Shown piece after piece: positions 45,223 through 56,635 of a stretch of DNA of 64,000 nucleotides (its first letter is position 1; every line of letters starts with the position of its first letter). The stretch is from Dactylonectria macrodidyma (lineage: Eukaryota; Ascomycota; Sordariomycetes; Hypocreales; Nectriaceae): assembly GCA_020744425.1 (NCBI GenBank), contig JAGMUV010000051.1, positions 62,001 to 126,000 of the forward strand, read 5' to 3'. A program made the position numbers and the translations under genes. The notes beneath the pieces were generated by a model. The model was not told where the DNA came from, did not search any database, and was given only the letters and a program-made list of their open reading frames with translations.

Positions 45223-45483
45223 TGTTGGATAACTCAGGTATCCTGCTGTTATAGCAATTGCTCTTTCGGGCGGGTGAGACGTCAAAACCGTGATGGTTAA
45301 CTTGGTGTTTTACTTGATGTCTAAAGAACAGAATCTAGGCTAGGTAATAGGGCCACGAAGTGGCCCTATATCTAGCAGGGAGGCACCTGCACGTGCCCTT
45401 ACAGCTGTTACTAGCTGTGGTCTACACACGTGGGTGCCTACGATCCTGGCGCTAGCCCTGGCAGTGTTAGTGATATTCCAACA
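45223..45483 (-). repeat. Solo LTR (copia-like), 261 bp, TSD GTTAT
   Basis: On the minus strand it starts TGTTGGAATATCACTAAC and ends TTATCCAACA, with TGTTGGA...TCCAACA inverted ends. The 5-bp repeat GTTAT flanks both sides (45218-45222 and 45484-45488). Inside lies a small inverted repeat, GGGCCAC-GAA-GTGGCCC (about 45349-45366). No internal retrotransposon sequence is present. The perfect duplication shows the insertion and the LTR-LTR recombination happened in place. Confidence 0.85.
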
Positions 45484-46766
45484 GTTATATTGTTGACCGT
45501 GAGCCACAGAATGTCTCGGGTTAGGTGGGGCCGTTTCTAATCCGATGGGAGCCCAGATGTTCGGCGGACGTATGTCATGACCCTTGGTCGGGTACCTGTG
45601 TTCGTCCAGGTGTCGACTGGAGAGAAGGTTACTATTCTTCATGCAACTCAAGAAGCATACACAGGGTAGCTTACCGACAATAAAGATTTCTGACCAATGA
45701 ATCGCTCCTTGAGGCGGGCGTTATCTGTGTTGGCTTTCCACAAGCCAATAACCTCAGAACTCTACTAGAGTTATTGAAAGCTAGCCGCGGCAGGATGCAT
45801 AGGAATATTGTGTTATGATTGATCTGACTAGCTAGAAAAGGGGAGACGCCGCGGTAGGCTTTGTGATCAGCGATGTCGGCTGTTGCCTTACAAATTAGGT
45901 GTAAATCGGGACGGTGGCTAAACCCGGATTGTACGGTCGGATCCAGACCAACAAGAGTTCATTTTCAGGCCCCACTTTACCGGGGGTAGAGTTCATTTTC
46001 TGATACCCTAGTAGTGTTCATTTATGCTCAGCCAATTAAAACCGAGCACTTAGCCACATTTCCACCAGCCACTTCTCTATAAGCCACTACACTAGACGAT
46101 TGCCTGCCACTCTACTCCGTATCTTCGTTTGGTTCCCACACCATGCATCTTAGGTTAAGAACAGGCAGTTTTGAGGAACTGCAGTAAATAACGCATAATT
46201 ATAAAAATAAATTGCAATTCCTAACGGCCGCCTTTCCTTACTATAATCCCATTTAAAATAGAACAGAGAGCATATAAAGGAAGAGGTACTGTAAATAAAG
46301 AGGAGAAGACTGAACATAAATTGGAAAAAGCAAGTCGAAGGATTATATAAGAAACACGACATGGGTTCATATCACGAACGAGGCGCGTTTCTTGCAATCT
46401 AAAAGACAATGTGTATTAAGCTTTCCAGTAAACAGTCATCCTCGTAAATAATATCCCTCCTTTCCCACTAAGAATGGAGCCATTCATCTATCTTTTACAA
46501 TATCGGATCGTGGTATGCAAGATATGCGGCTTTGCGTGCGTGTCAGACGAAGTCGCTACACATCTGATGCGAAAAGACTGAATCCTAGCCGATTGAGTCA
46601 AAAGGTCTTACTATAACCGTGGTTGAACGACTACAGCTTGCTAGCTTTATAGGCTTAACGGTATAACTAGGTTAGATCTACGCTCGCTCCTCAATTGACC
46701 GCTTGCGAGACGAATAAAAAAAACACTAAAACTAACGTTCGAAGTGAAGCCATTCCCAACTTCTAC
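45484..46766. other. Gene-free stretch
   Basis: Nothing I can support as a gene. Around 45956-46025 the phrase GTTCATTT recurs three times (AGAGTTCATTTTCAGG, AGAGTTCATTTTCTGA, GTGTTCATTTATGC). The rest is AT-rich from 46.15 to 46.7 kb. Confidence 0.4.
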
Positions 46767-47771
46767 CTACTCCGTACTTACGGCATGAGCTAAGTTTGAA
46801 TAGGTCGCAAGACACAATCTTGCAACTGTTGCTACCCGATCTGACACGAGCACTCGCGTAGACCTTAACATAACGCCAATATAAGAACAGGCGATCATTA
46901 TTGCCAAGGACAACCTCTCTACGATTGTCAAAGGAGAGGTCATGATATGACGGAGATGAGGACCCAAGTCTTCTGCGCGTAAACAACTTGGCGCTTGCAA
47001 ACGTAAGGGAAGGCAACCTTCCTGCGTGCATAAATCCCACACCTCTGGACCATCACCATGACGGTCACAAAGATAAAACTGAGGACCATAGCGCTTACTA
47101 TAGTCCCGCCATTGCTTCTGAAAGCAAGGAGTATACCCAACGCGACAACTATACGGCGCGTAGTAAACATAGAAGCCGAAGTCAAACTTCCGCAAAAGTT
47201 CCGCTAGAATGCTCATGTAGCACCGGTGCTGATCATAAAGTGTGTCCAGATCAAAGGACACAGGAACCCTGCCCTCTATGGGCTCCGGAAATTGAGAAAG
47301 TAGGGACCCGCCTCCTACTTCGGACTGATCCATGAGCCAGTCAACAACAGCATCACTCTCGTTCGCCATTTGATCCCATACCGCATGGGATACAAGGAAA
47401 AACATGTTCCGACCCAAGGTCAATAAAATAACCGACCGTCCGGGGGTATGTCCTGTAGAAAGACCAACGACTCCCGTGTTGTCCAGGTGGGTGGGTGCTC
47501 ACTCCCTGTTCGCGATGTATACTTTTGGAGCGAAGCGACCATGTGCTTCGATAACCCAAGCATTCACTATCGTTCAGCGTTTCCTGCTCGGAAAAGAATT
47601 AGCATTTACTCCCGTAAAAAGGATCTCTCGATGCAAGTATACTCACCTCTTGTTCGTCGTACAATAAGTAATGTAGCGCCCGCCGCTACATATCCGGGAG
47701 CGGATGCGACCTAAAAGTTCGGGCCTTCACCAGGCTACTCCTCGCGTCGAACAAAAGTAAAAATACAGGTT
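46767..47771 (-). pseudogene. Uncharacterised fungal gene with four in-frame TGA stops
   Basis: A single minus-strand frame runs for about 1 kb from roughly 47771 to 46767. It reads NLYFYFCSTRGVAW, GRYITYCTTNKR, VNANSFPSRKR, TIVNAWVIEAHGRFAPKVYI, VVGLSTGHTPGRSVILL, MFFLVSHAVWDQMANESD, then a Cys-rich FYVYYAPYSCRVGYTPC region and a hydrophobic tail near the end. Four TGA codons interrupt it (47727, 47643, 47574, 47499). Each falls where an Arg would fit (after Trp or within KRR / NRER contexts), consistent with CGA to TGA changes. The 218 codons after the last stop are open. I know no domain for it. Confidence 0.55.
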
Positions 47772-47813
47772 CAAGTTCTCACTTTCACACGTCCCGTAGA
47801 AGATTCCATCTTA

Positions 47814-49498
47814 TTACCTCAGCAAGCTCAGACCATTTTGCTCGTGCCAAGGCAACAGACGGGACTATACCTAATCGGTAAGGGTCACCTCACCAGCGCT
47901 CAGGCCATTTTGTGGTCATGCCAAGACAACAGACCGCACTAAACCTAATCGGTATGGTCCTCCACCAAATGGCCTGAGTGCCATGTCATGGATTTTGGGC
48001 CTGAGTCAAGCTATTTCGTCCAAAACCGAAGGCCATCTTAAAATCCTTTTTTTTTTTTCATAACCACACATCATGCAGTCAATTGAATGGCATTATTCGA
48101 CTCGCCTTCTGCTGTTCTACAACTGATTGAATTTTGGGCCATGTCGGCCGAAAACCAGCGTCACCAGAGTGCACGTGTTGAATCCGTTCCCGTCTGCACC
48201 CCGCCCAGTCCGCAGCGCACTGTTGTTTAAGCGCAACCAAAGCACGTCGTCAACATACCTGGGCATTTGAGTTAACTCATGAGTTTCGACCCTTTTAACT
48301 CACTCATATGAGTTACGGCCTGGCACTAACTCACATATAATGATCATGTGACATCACAGCTTCCCAAATAGGAAGTTGGTGATAAGAATCTGGTATTGAA
48401 GTGCAGAAGTGCAGAAAATCGCCGCGCTATTCAATATCACTAATTTCTATATCAATATCATCATTAGCAATGTCCGGATCGCATACCAGCCCCAGTCCAC
48501 CGTGGCGAGTCCCGATAATATGCCCATTCCGCATCCAGTTGCCGAGACACTCAACTTCCTGCAGCCGCTCGCACGTCATCGAGAGCCGGTCCCACGATGC
48601 GGTCCTACGAGCGCCCGAGAAGGCCCTTTCTGGCTTTGCCGACTGAGGACTTATCGAGAGTATATCGATGGCCATACGGCTAAGGCGTGGAAACTGCCGT
48701 CGTTGTTCAATGCGACACCACCACTCTAGAGGTTTGCAATCGATCTTGATAGCCGGGGAATTAATAAATGCGTAAGTTAGTTAACTCGAAAGACTTTTTA
48801 AGATTCTGAATAGAGGGGTTGCGACAGATTAGGTTAGATTATAAAGCGGACCAATTAGACGCCAGGAACGCCGTGCTGAGTTTATGAGTTAACTCACCAG
48901 TCAGCAGCGATAGCTCAAACTCAACTCATGTGAGTTTTATGAGTTAGAGTTATGAGTTAACTCATAAATTAGGTTTGAGTTAACTAAAATGCCCAGGTAT
49001 GGTCGTCAAAGGGTTAGAGGCCGCCACAACACAACAGACACGCGAATCCCGACACAGAAGAGTGTTCGTACGATATCTGATGGCATTTCACTAGCCTTGG
49101 ACAATATTTTTCTACGTTCCTTTGGCCTTGGTGATGGAAACGGTGGATGAATGGCGATTTTTGCACGGTTCCGTTCACGACATATTGGCGTTTTTCACAA
49201 GACACAGCAATGGCGTTTTAAAAAGAATTAATTTATCGATAGACTATACCTTGATACACAATTGATTGAAGTTTGGAGCAAATGTAACGTGTTTTGATGT
49301 GGTTATTGATGAATATGAAAAATAGCGATATTGAAGAACCACGAAAACACATACAAATTGTCGAGTAGTCAGTGTGCGCAATTGACAGGATCCTCAGACC
49401 ATTTACTCGAGGAGTTGTAAAAGTAACGTGACCGGTAGCGCTAGTCCTAATATCGCTAGACTCCTCTTATAAAATGGTCTGAGCTTGCTGAGGTAACA
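47814..49498. mobile_element. Possible TIR-bounded element hosting a hAT MITE
   Basis: TTACCTCAGCAAGCTCAGAC near 47816 recurs inverted as GTCTGAGCTTGCTGAGGTAA ending near 49495. The inverted repeat is at least 26 bp long. Each end also has a second, degenerate copy of the motif (about 47897 and 49554), so the ends may be short tandem repeats rather than simple TIRs. I found no matching target-site duplication. The interior is non-coding apart from the inserted hAT MITE. Could be a non-autonomous DNA transposon or a simple inverted repeat. Confidence 0.4.
48254..49001 (-). mobile_element. hAT-derived MITE, 748 bp, TSD GTCGTCAA
   Basis: The ends CATACCTGGGCATTT and AAATGCCCAGGTATG are inverted. 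A perfect 8-bp duplication GTCGTCAA flanks them (48246-48253 and 49002-49009). The subterminal regions repeat ATGAGTTAACTCAT-type words. The interior (48427 to about 48725, minus) keeps a hAT C-terminal piece: WWCRIEQRRQFPRLSRMAIDI, then PERAFSGARRTASWDR. The rest of the transposase is deleted. The retained piece resembles the transposase of the hAT at 50968, but the TIRs differ, so it derives from another family. Confidence 0.85.
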
Positions 49499-49754
49499 AT
49501 TAGGCTCTGGCCGTACGTGCTACCGTTTAGGGTTAGCGCGCTTTGGAGCAGAAGGCCCGAGCTTGCTGAGGTAAGTGGGGCCGTTTGCCAGCAGCGGCTG
49601 CCGTTTGGATTGTCGCAAAACAAATCAACAGCGGGTGAGACAGGCAAGGCCAAAACCGTCTGCAATTCTCCTCCGAATATCGTCTTTCCTCCGTTCTTTG
49701 TGCCCCTATCCGTGATCACTCAGAAATTCCTTTTTCCTTCCCCTGCGTTTCAAC

Positions 49755-50756
49755 ATGGAGACTATCATGTCTCTCGTCTCTCCGCGCAAGCAGCCGTCCA
49801 TGGGGCCGCCGCCCAAGCCGCTCCGGTCAGAGATGGATTCGCCAAAGGACCAGCTCAAGGCCAAACGCGCGCTGGGCCGCATATCCAACACGGCGTCGCG
49901 CAGTCCGGTACGTTTCACTAGGGTATGCCCCTGAGTCTGCGCTGGCTGTGTACCTAAATAACTGATTGAGCTGCCGTAACAGCGCACCAGGACAAGCAAC
50001 GCTTCTTCCACCACTGCTGCACACGACATGACGACCGATATCACAGCTCTCACCCAAGGCGAAACTTCCGCACTCAATATCCACCAGACCAACCCTTCAA
50101 TTCCCACCATGTCCTCTCCTGCTACTCAGACATTGCCCGCTACGCGACCTGCACGAGCCTCTCCTGCTACCCGGCCTGCACGAGCTTCTCCGGCTGGTCG
50201 AAGTCGCAGAATTTCTCCAGGTTCCCGAGTCGCCAAGCGCACAAGCGGAAAGACGGGCACCCCTCGCAGCAACCATAGTCAGAAGCGCCCTACTCGTGCC
50301 TCTGCGAAGGCGGAAGAAGCCAAAGACGTCAAGATTGCCGATCCTCGAGCCTCCCCGGAGCTTGGGGACGATAGGAGCGCCATCGAACCTGACAACGGAG
50401 AATACGCCTTCAACAGCATCGTCGCCCATAGATGGAACGGCACTGCCTTCGAACTCCGCATCAACTGGGAGGTCGGCCCTAAGACCTGGGAGCCTGAAGT
50501 CACCCTGCACCAAGACGCCCCGGACGCGCTGTTCGCCTACTGGCGCGCTCAAGGCGGACGCCCTGAGAATCCACTAGACGCCGACATATACAATGTCTAC
50601 GCCATCCACAAACTCTCCAAGAACAAACGAAAGGTCCTCGTTGAGTGGGTTGGCTACGAGCAGAAGGATATGACATGGGAAGACCGCAAGGAGATCGAGA
50701 AGACGGCCAAGGCGAAGGTCGATGAGTTCCTCGCGAGCCAGAAGAAGAAGAAGTGA
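49755..50756 (+). CDS. Chromodomain protein (two chromo-like domains), 308 aa
   Basis: Structure join(49755..49907,49983..50756) with a 75-bp GTACGT...ACAG intron in phase 0. The first half is low-complexity and basic: Ser/Pro/Arg/Thr-rich with three TRPARASPA-like units (about 90-115), suggesting a disordered DNA-binding tail. Residues about 170-225 resemble a chromodomain (YAFNSIVAHRWNGTAFELRI, then WEVGPKTWEPE). About 240-300 form a second (YNVYAIHKLSKNKRKVLVEW, then VGYEQKDMTWED). The protein ends FLASQKKKK. It should be nuclear and may read methylated histones or act in heterochromatin. A full HP1 chromoshadow motif is not certain. The 5' UTR begins shortly after the inverted-repeat region at 49.5 kb, and a hAT element begins 212 bp after the stop. 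Confidence 0.82.
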
Positions 50757-50967
50757 AGGATGATGTTTGGCGATGTTTGTGCGAACGATTGAACTGATTG
50801 GGATTGCAAGAATGTTAATCAACGATGCTGGACGTCGGCAGGGAAAAACCTGGAACCAATGGTATCGGTATGGGTGATGACGACGATCGGATGGGTGTTG
50901 GACTGTATTTACGGGATCTCCAAAAGGTTGGCGCTGAAGCCGTTTGCGATGCAGTGAACATAATATT

Positions 50968-53589
50968 CAGACATCCCAGTAATAAATAAATACATAATTT
51001 TGGTCTATTCTTATCTATTCTTAACCATACCCCAATATTATTATGCATTGTTAAGCTTAAGCATAATTATGAATATAAGACCGAAAGGTGGTGCAACTCA
51101 TCGTCTTCACCAGAAACATCCATAATCTCATCGCCGACTGACACGTAGACTTTCCTAATTAAGTCATTCTTCACCCAGCTACTCAAACATTGCAGCTTTT
51201 CAATGGTATCAGCCGACAACCTTGCTCTATCCCAGGAAATTGTACGCCTTGCGCAAGAAAACACCCTTTCCGGATCGTCCGACATCGCCGGAACACTTAG
51301 TATGTCAATAGCCATCTGGTGCAAGCGTGGATACTCCATCCTTTGTTCTTCCCGGCACCACCATTCGAGCGGAGTCTTCGCCATCATATGTCTCGGAGGA
51401 GACTTGATGAATTTTTCGAATTCATCCTCGTCGCCGGGCTCATCCAATACACTCATTGATTGCTTGATTCGCTCGTACGGCGATATCTCTCGTCGCTCAT
51501 CATCCGGCTGCGTCGCAGATATCGGCGCAAGCGGCCGGTCCTTGTACTTTGCCCACAGTTGCCGTGCAGCAGCTACAGGTCCCTCTCGCCACTCCTCTGC
51601 CCAGTGGCGGTCAATGTACCTCCGCCGCTTCTCTGGATGGAGCAACAATGCCGTGACGTATATTGGATTCTTGTCACTTTCCCTGTAATACTTCGAGAGG
51701 ACCCACCAACCCATGTGGATGGAGTTGACCATGTGTCTGTTGTCAATATACTTGAGCTGCTCTAACATTAGTATGGATTTGCTCTTGGGCAGCGTCGACA
51801 GCATTATCGCCTCATACGCACCTTGGCATCCTCAAATTGCTTGAACAGAATATCCATGTTCTCCAGCACCTGGTCTATTGATGCCCACTCCATTTGCTGC
51901 TCCAAAGTCGCCTGGTAAAACGGTTGTAAGAACTCATGGGTCATTTTGAGTATTTGCCAGTCGTCATGGGTGAGGATGTCGTCCTCCAGTTCCTTGTGGT
52001 ACTGGTTGAGGAAGATGGACATTGCGCCTTCTTGGCGAATGGCTGCGTCAAGCAGCTTGAACCACGAGTTCCACCGCGTGATATTGTCAATTCCCAGTGC
52101 CTTTCCCGCAATGTCGTCCCACGCATCGTTGTGGATCGTGGAATTGCGGATGAACACGGCAATGTTATGAAGCTTGCCTAGGGGCCCGACGCTCCGCCAA
52201 CCGGCTGCGTCAGTCCGCCGCTTGGGTTTGCTGTGAGACTTTTGGTACGTACCATTCGACTGAATGCAGCCCTGCAACACGTCCGCAATAGTTGCATCAT
52301 TTGCCTCGTCCTGCACCTCCTCAATCGCGGCCTCCAGGGCACCTTCACTGGTTGCAAAAAGAAAGGCTTGCAGGGACAGGTTGATGATGTGGCCGGCGCA
52401 TCGCGTCCGTGAGGTTACCGGATCAAATGCAACGCCGTACTCCCGCGATAACTCTTGGGCCAGTTGGCGGAGGCAGGTGTCGTTCTTTGTGTCATTGTCG
52501 CCAGTGAAATAGCCGATGTTGTGGGCTAAAGTGAATTTCCGGATGATGTTCATTAAATGAGGTACCATAGCCGCGCCGGCGTGAGAGCGGCGGAGGTTCG
52601 GAAGCCCCAACAGTGCCTTGCGAGGCACGTAGGCCTCGTCAACCCACTGCGCGTGGACAGCGATGAATGACTTGCGCTGGGGAGAAGACCATACATCCAT
52701 GGAAATATGTATGAGGCTCCGAGCAGTTCCCAACCACCTCTTGACCGACTGCTGATGCGCTGCGTGTGCGTTATCCAAGTCCGCCGCAACCGTGCCTCCA
52801 GAATCCGTCAGGAACTCTTCGACCGCAGGGTTTATTGCAGAAAGAAGCGCTTGATACTCTGGCCACGTTACAAAGTTCAGAGGGAGGTGCCTATGTACCG
52901 CTAGCAGCATCTGAGCCTCCCGAAAGGCATCAACGTTGATTACACTGCGCAGCGTGTTTGTCTCCTTTTCCCCGGCTTGCTGTAACTGCTTGGCCGCTGT
53001 TCTTGCAAAGGCGTTTTCGATGGCCAGCTGACGTTTGCTTTGCGATCTTGAATCCTCTCGAACCACTACATTATGAGCGTTCTCGAGATGATAGCGGGCG
53101 TTGCCAGATATGTGGGTTGACCAAGGAGGGTTGCGACAACGTCTGCAGTAGTGCAGTATCTTCCCGCCTTTTGCGTGTGGCTCATCGCCCTCGGCTTCTC
53201 GAAAGTGATCCCATGTTGAAACAGCTCGCAGCTTCCTTCTCTTAACCATATGCTGGCAATCGGGTTCTGACAATGAGCTGGCGGCTTGTGATATGCTATC
53301 AGAAGGCAAGAGGGAGGAAGAGTCGGACGTGGCTTCAGACGGAGACATCTTAACGCTCATGGTTGTCGTCGTGCTCATGGGACGTGTTGCTGACAGGGTG
53401 AAAATTGGGTGCTACAGCAGGCAAAGCTGGGTTGACTGGGCTACCTAGTGGACCCCCAAATAGCGGGGCGTATTAAGAATTATTGATAATATATTGTTAT
53501 GGCCAAAGAGTATATTCTTATCCATATGGCTAAGCTTAACAATAATTATGCATTAAGCCTTAAAAATATATTTATTACTGGGATGTCTG
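50968..53589 (-). mobile_element. hAT transposon, 2622 bp
   Basis: The terminal inverted repeats read CAGACATCCCAGTAATAAAT at both ends, and the TAAGCTTAACAATAATTATGCATTA region inside the right TIR has a matching inverted partner on the left. It holds one transposase gene with a frame break. The 8-bp flanks (ATAATATT and CCCACCGG) differ, so no target-site duplication is visible. It lies 212 bp past the chromodomain gene stop, so its left edge may overlap that gene's 3' UTR. Confidence 0.8.
51067..53378 (-). pseudogene. hAT transposase with one frame break
   Basis: The first part (53378-51804, 524 codons) has a Ser-rich N-terminus and a BED-like zinc finger (CRRCRNPP with HLENAHN). The hAT core follows, with HISMDVWSS, TGDNDTKNDTC and DNITRWNSWF. 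The second part (51804-51067) continues in another frame with HMGWWVLSKYYRESDKNP, YVTALLLHPEKRRRY, and the C-terminal dimerisation domain (PAMSDDPERVFSCARRTIS). The two frames overlap near 51800-51815 with no gap in homology. A one-base shift is the simplest reading; an intron of about 38 bp (GTGCGT...CCCAAG) is possible but short and lacks a branch site. Probably inactive, but not certain. Confidence 0.75.
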
Positions 53590-54123
53590 CCCACCGGTCC
53601 TGGTGCTTCGCAGGAGCCGTACGGAGGCGACTGGGTAAATGAGATTGCTCTTGAACTGCTGGATTGAGGACAGCATGACTTCTGGCCTTTCGGGAAGGGC
53701 TGCGCATGACATGATGAGTATGGTGGGACGGAATGGGATGGGTGAGTATCTGATGTTTCGAGAAGTGTCGTGCTATTTATGGGAATTCAAATCAACTCTA
53801 AGAGGAGCTCTTTCACATTTTACTGAGTAGTAGGGCCGACACCATCGTCGGCCTCAATAGCGAACCAATCGAGCCGGCCGCGACTCCCTCCCGCTTTCCG
53901 ACAGCCTCATGCAGATTTTCACAGTCCAACAATGCTCCAACAGTCCCGCGCAACGAGTGTATGGACGTGCTTGAGATGAACCAGGCCTTTTGGCAATGTC
54001 TAAGGACATTTTCAATTTACGGGTACCCTTGTCGTATGGCGGAGACTGGAAAGTGTGGCTGTCATGATACACTCACAGCGCATGTACTCCATGCCTCTAA
54101 CCCACTCTTCCACATCTACCAGC
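53590..54123. other. Gene-free stretch
   Basis: 534 bp between the hAT end and the DUF7587-like gene's stop. No supported gene; part is 3' UTR of the minus-strand gene. Confidence 0.4.
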
Positions 54124-55047
54124 TTATCGTGAATAATTGAGTCCCTCGATGTAAACAGGTATGTCGATGGGATTCGAACACCTAAGATGTAGGTAAGCAA
54201 AAGTCCAGAAGAGATGGAGACGGAAGAACCACTTGCCCTCGAAGGCATCCCTCAACTTTTGGAAGCCACTCTGATCCCATTTCCTCTTCCGTAGCGAGAG
54301 AAACATCATAGCAATCTGGAAATGCACGTCCTTGTCCTTAATTGGGAGGATAAGCTCGTCCGCAGCCCGGCGGGCTATGGATATGTCATTCGCGGTGATT
54401 TGGGTACCGGCGCTCCACGAGAAGCCCATCAAAATCATCCGATCGAGGGAAGCGTTGAGGCGTTCATGTGAATCAGGATAGTCGAATCCAGGTACAAGAG
54501 CGTTGAACTCGGAAGGGATGCCCTTGAAGAGGATCCGTCCGACGACGGCATTGTCATCGCGGGGCAGACAGCCGAATAAGAGGTAATGGTGGTAGGGGTC
54601 ATCGTGCCAAGGAACCCCTTTCGGCTTGATGTCCAGAATTCTAGCGAGAATTGCGGCCGGGAAGATCCAGACGTCGCGAGGAAGTTTCAGCGTATCGACC
54701 AAGTACAGTTCCACACACGTTGCCCTTTTCTTAATGAGTTGGAAACGCGCGTAGGTCAGCGCCCAGAGCAAGGACCCGGTGAAGGAGACAATCCGGCAAG
54801 GCGCATGATACTTTTCTCCCAACATATGACTGGAGACCCATGACAAGAGTTGCTCCTCGTCGAAATGCTCTTGACTCTGGTAGTCGAAGGGAGGAGGTGG
54901 GTCATAGGGACGGGATCTCGATGACACTACTCTCCAGAGGTAGTGAGGAATCGTGGCTATTATGGTTAGCAGCCGTTAAGCAGATCATAAATTCGGTTTT
55001 TACCTACCTGAGATCTGCTCAACTAGGGCCTGGGATGTGCTTGACAT
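54124..55047 (-). CDS. DUF7587-like protein, 290 aa
   Basis: Structure complement(join(54124..54956,55008..55047)). A 51-bp GTAGGT...AATAG intron with a CTAAC branch joins a 13-codon first exon (MSSTSQALVEQIS) to ATIPHYLWRVVSSRSRP. The PxYLWRV opening, then SFTGSLLWALTYARF and a CVELYLVDTLKLPRDVW block, fit the pattern of the fungal DUF7587 family as I remember it. Later residues (ANDISIARRAADELILPIKD) are not recognised. No signal peptide or membrane segment. Function unknown; members are lineage-specific and common beside repeats. The gene is complete apart from a possible missed exon at the 3' end. Its start lies 164 bp from a Tc1 element. Confidence 0.72.
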
Positions 55048-55329
55048 CGCGAACCCAGCATTGCTGTGCTTGGAAATGGCCTGGAGGCGACGATTACGTC
55101 AACGGTGTGGCTGTTGCATATCCCGTCACAGGTGCGATTGAAGGTTGGGCCCCGCCCCGGAATGCCGCGAGCAACGCTAGCCTCAATTTAGTGCCTGAGG
55201 CCGCAACATACAGTGGGGGGCAAGAAGTATTTGCCCACCTTCACGTACCGGCCAGGCCCGGCTAGCCCGATCCGGGGTTTGTTATGAAGCTGCTTTAACA
55301 GTAAATAAGGGGTCAATTAAAAGCTAATT

Positions 55330-56585
55330 CAGCCGAAGGCTGTCTTTACATTAAGTCTTTGGTGCAGACAGGTCAAAAAGTTTCTCCAGCTCTGATTGGT
55401 CCAAATGGCCCCAAATCGTTCAACGATTGGACGTCTGCCGTTTTAAAGTGGGCCCCAGTTTTATGGGGCTCAAAAAGTTTCTCGGGCCTTTATTGGCCCA
55501 AATTTGTATGGACGGCAGCAAAACGTGCAACAACTGGATGACGGCCTCAAAAAAGTGGGACCATACTTTAGCAGCTGGCATTACCCCTGGTTTGTTTACG
55601 TTGAATTTCACACACCCCCAGTTTATTTACTTTGGATTTCGTACCCAATGCTGCCTGATGTCTTGCTTTATTGCGCGCAATGAGTCCGAAGTCTACTCCT
55701 CAACAGCTACAAGATGACATAATTTCCATGAGAAACCGGCAGGTGACTTCGTTAGCGATAGGAAATCTGCGGGTAACATTAAGAATTGCCTGGAGTGCCG
55801 TAATTAGTGCAATTCTCATGTCAGCTGTCTCCGCTCCGTAGGGCATTCAATGCTAACTAAACAAAGAATTCAGAGGCGCGATTCGACCGCCTCGGCCAGC
55901 CAGTCGTCCAGGTCAAAGCTAAGAACGTCGGCCCTGGTGCGGCTGCTGCCCCCGATGACAAGGCAGGGAACCTTGCAAAGCAGATTCCCATACATTAGCG
56001 CCCGTCTAATGCTGACGTCCAACCTTTAGCAGCCAGTTGGCCTCTGCAACGGCGCTCGCGGTACGATTTACGACATCGGCTGGGCACCTGGGGCCGGCCC
56101 CATCCAAGACCCTCCCTGTGTTGTCATGATGGAGTTTGACAAATACAGCGGACCGGTATTCCTGACCACCGCTGAGAGCAGGAAGATTATGCCGATTCTC
56201 CCAGTAGAGAGGGACTTCCTCATCAGAGCCACTCTCTGCGCCTGCACGCAGTTTCCCCTGCTCGTATGCTACGCAATTACCGTGCACAAGTCACAAAGTA
56301 TCACCGAAGACATGATAGTTACAGATCTGTCCTGCCGGGACTTTCGGACTGGTTTAAGCTACGTGGCTATCTCTCGCGTGAAAATGGTCTACAGGTCTCC
56401 CCCGGATGGCATGAAGATGAAGATGAATATGAGGGATCAGGAGCTTCGGAAACGACAGGTGCTCACACGGAATCTGTACATGTCACATAATGCCAAGAAT
56501 GGTCATGGCAATGGATCAGTAGGTAGATAATGCAGTAGTAGTAATAGCTTCCCGGCCCGCGGACACACAGCCTTCGGCTGAGGCT
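55330..56585 (+). mobile_element. Helitron-derived fragment with helicase remnant
   Basis: It starts TTCAGCCGAAGGCTG and ends near CAGCCTTCGGCTGAGG, so its ends are themselves inverted. From 55876 a frame reads FDRLGQPVVQVKAKNVG and DDKAGNLAKQIPI. It then shifts to RLMLTSNL, a TAG, and QPVGLCNGARGTIYDIGWAPG. The open frame to 56530 continues with YAITVHKSQSITEDMIV and FRTGLSYVAISRVK, the last helicase motifs of PIF1-like Helitron Rep/Hel proteins. The Rep domain and most of the helicase are gone. It shares both ends with the smaller copy at 7.9-8.7 kb. An imperfect palindrome (CCCCATGCAC...GTGCATGGGG) follows at 56588-56625. Confidence 0.75.
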
Positions 56586-56635
56586 ACCCCATGCACCCCA
56601 TCGCCGCTCCAATGTGCATGGGGTGACGTAGTATT

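Noticed and set aside
46767..47771. Possible stop-codon reassignment (TGA as Arg or Trp)
   Set aside because: TGA ends several intact-looking genes here, including the acyltransferase (stop at 5913-5915). C-to-T mutation explains the stops.
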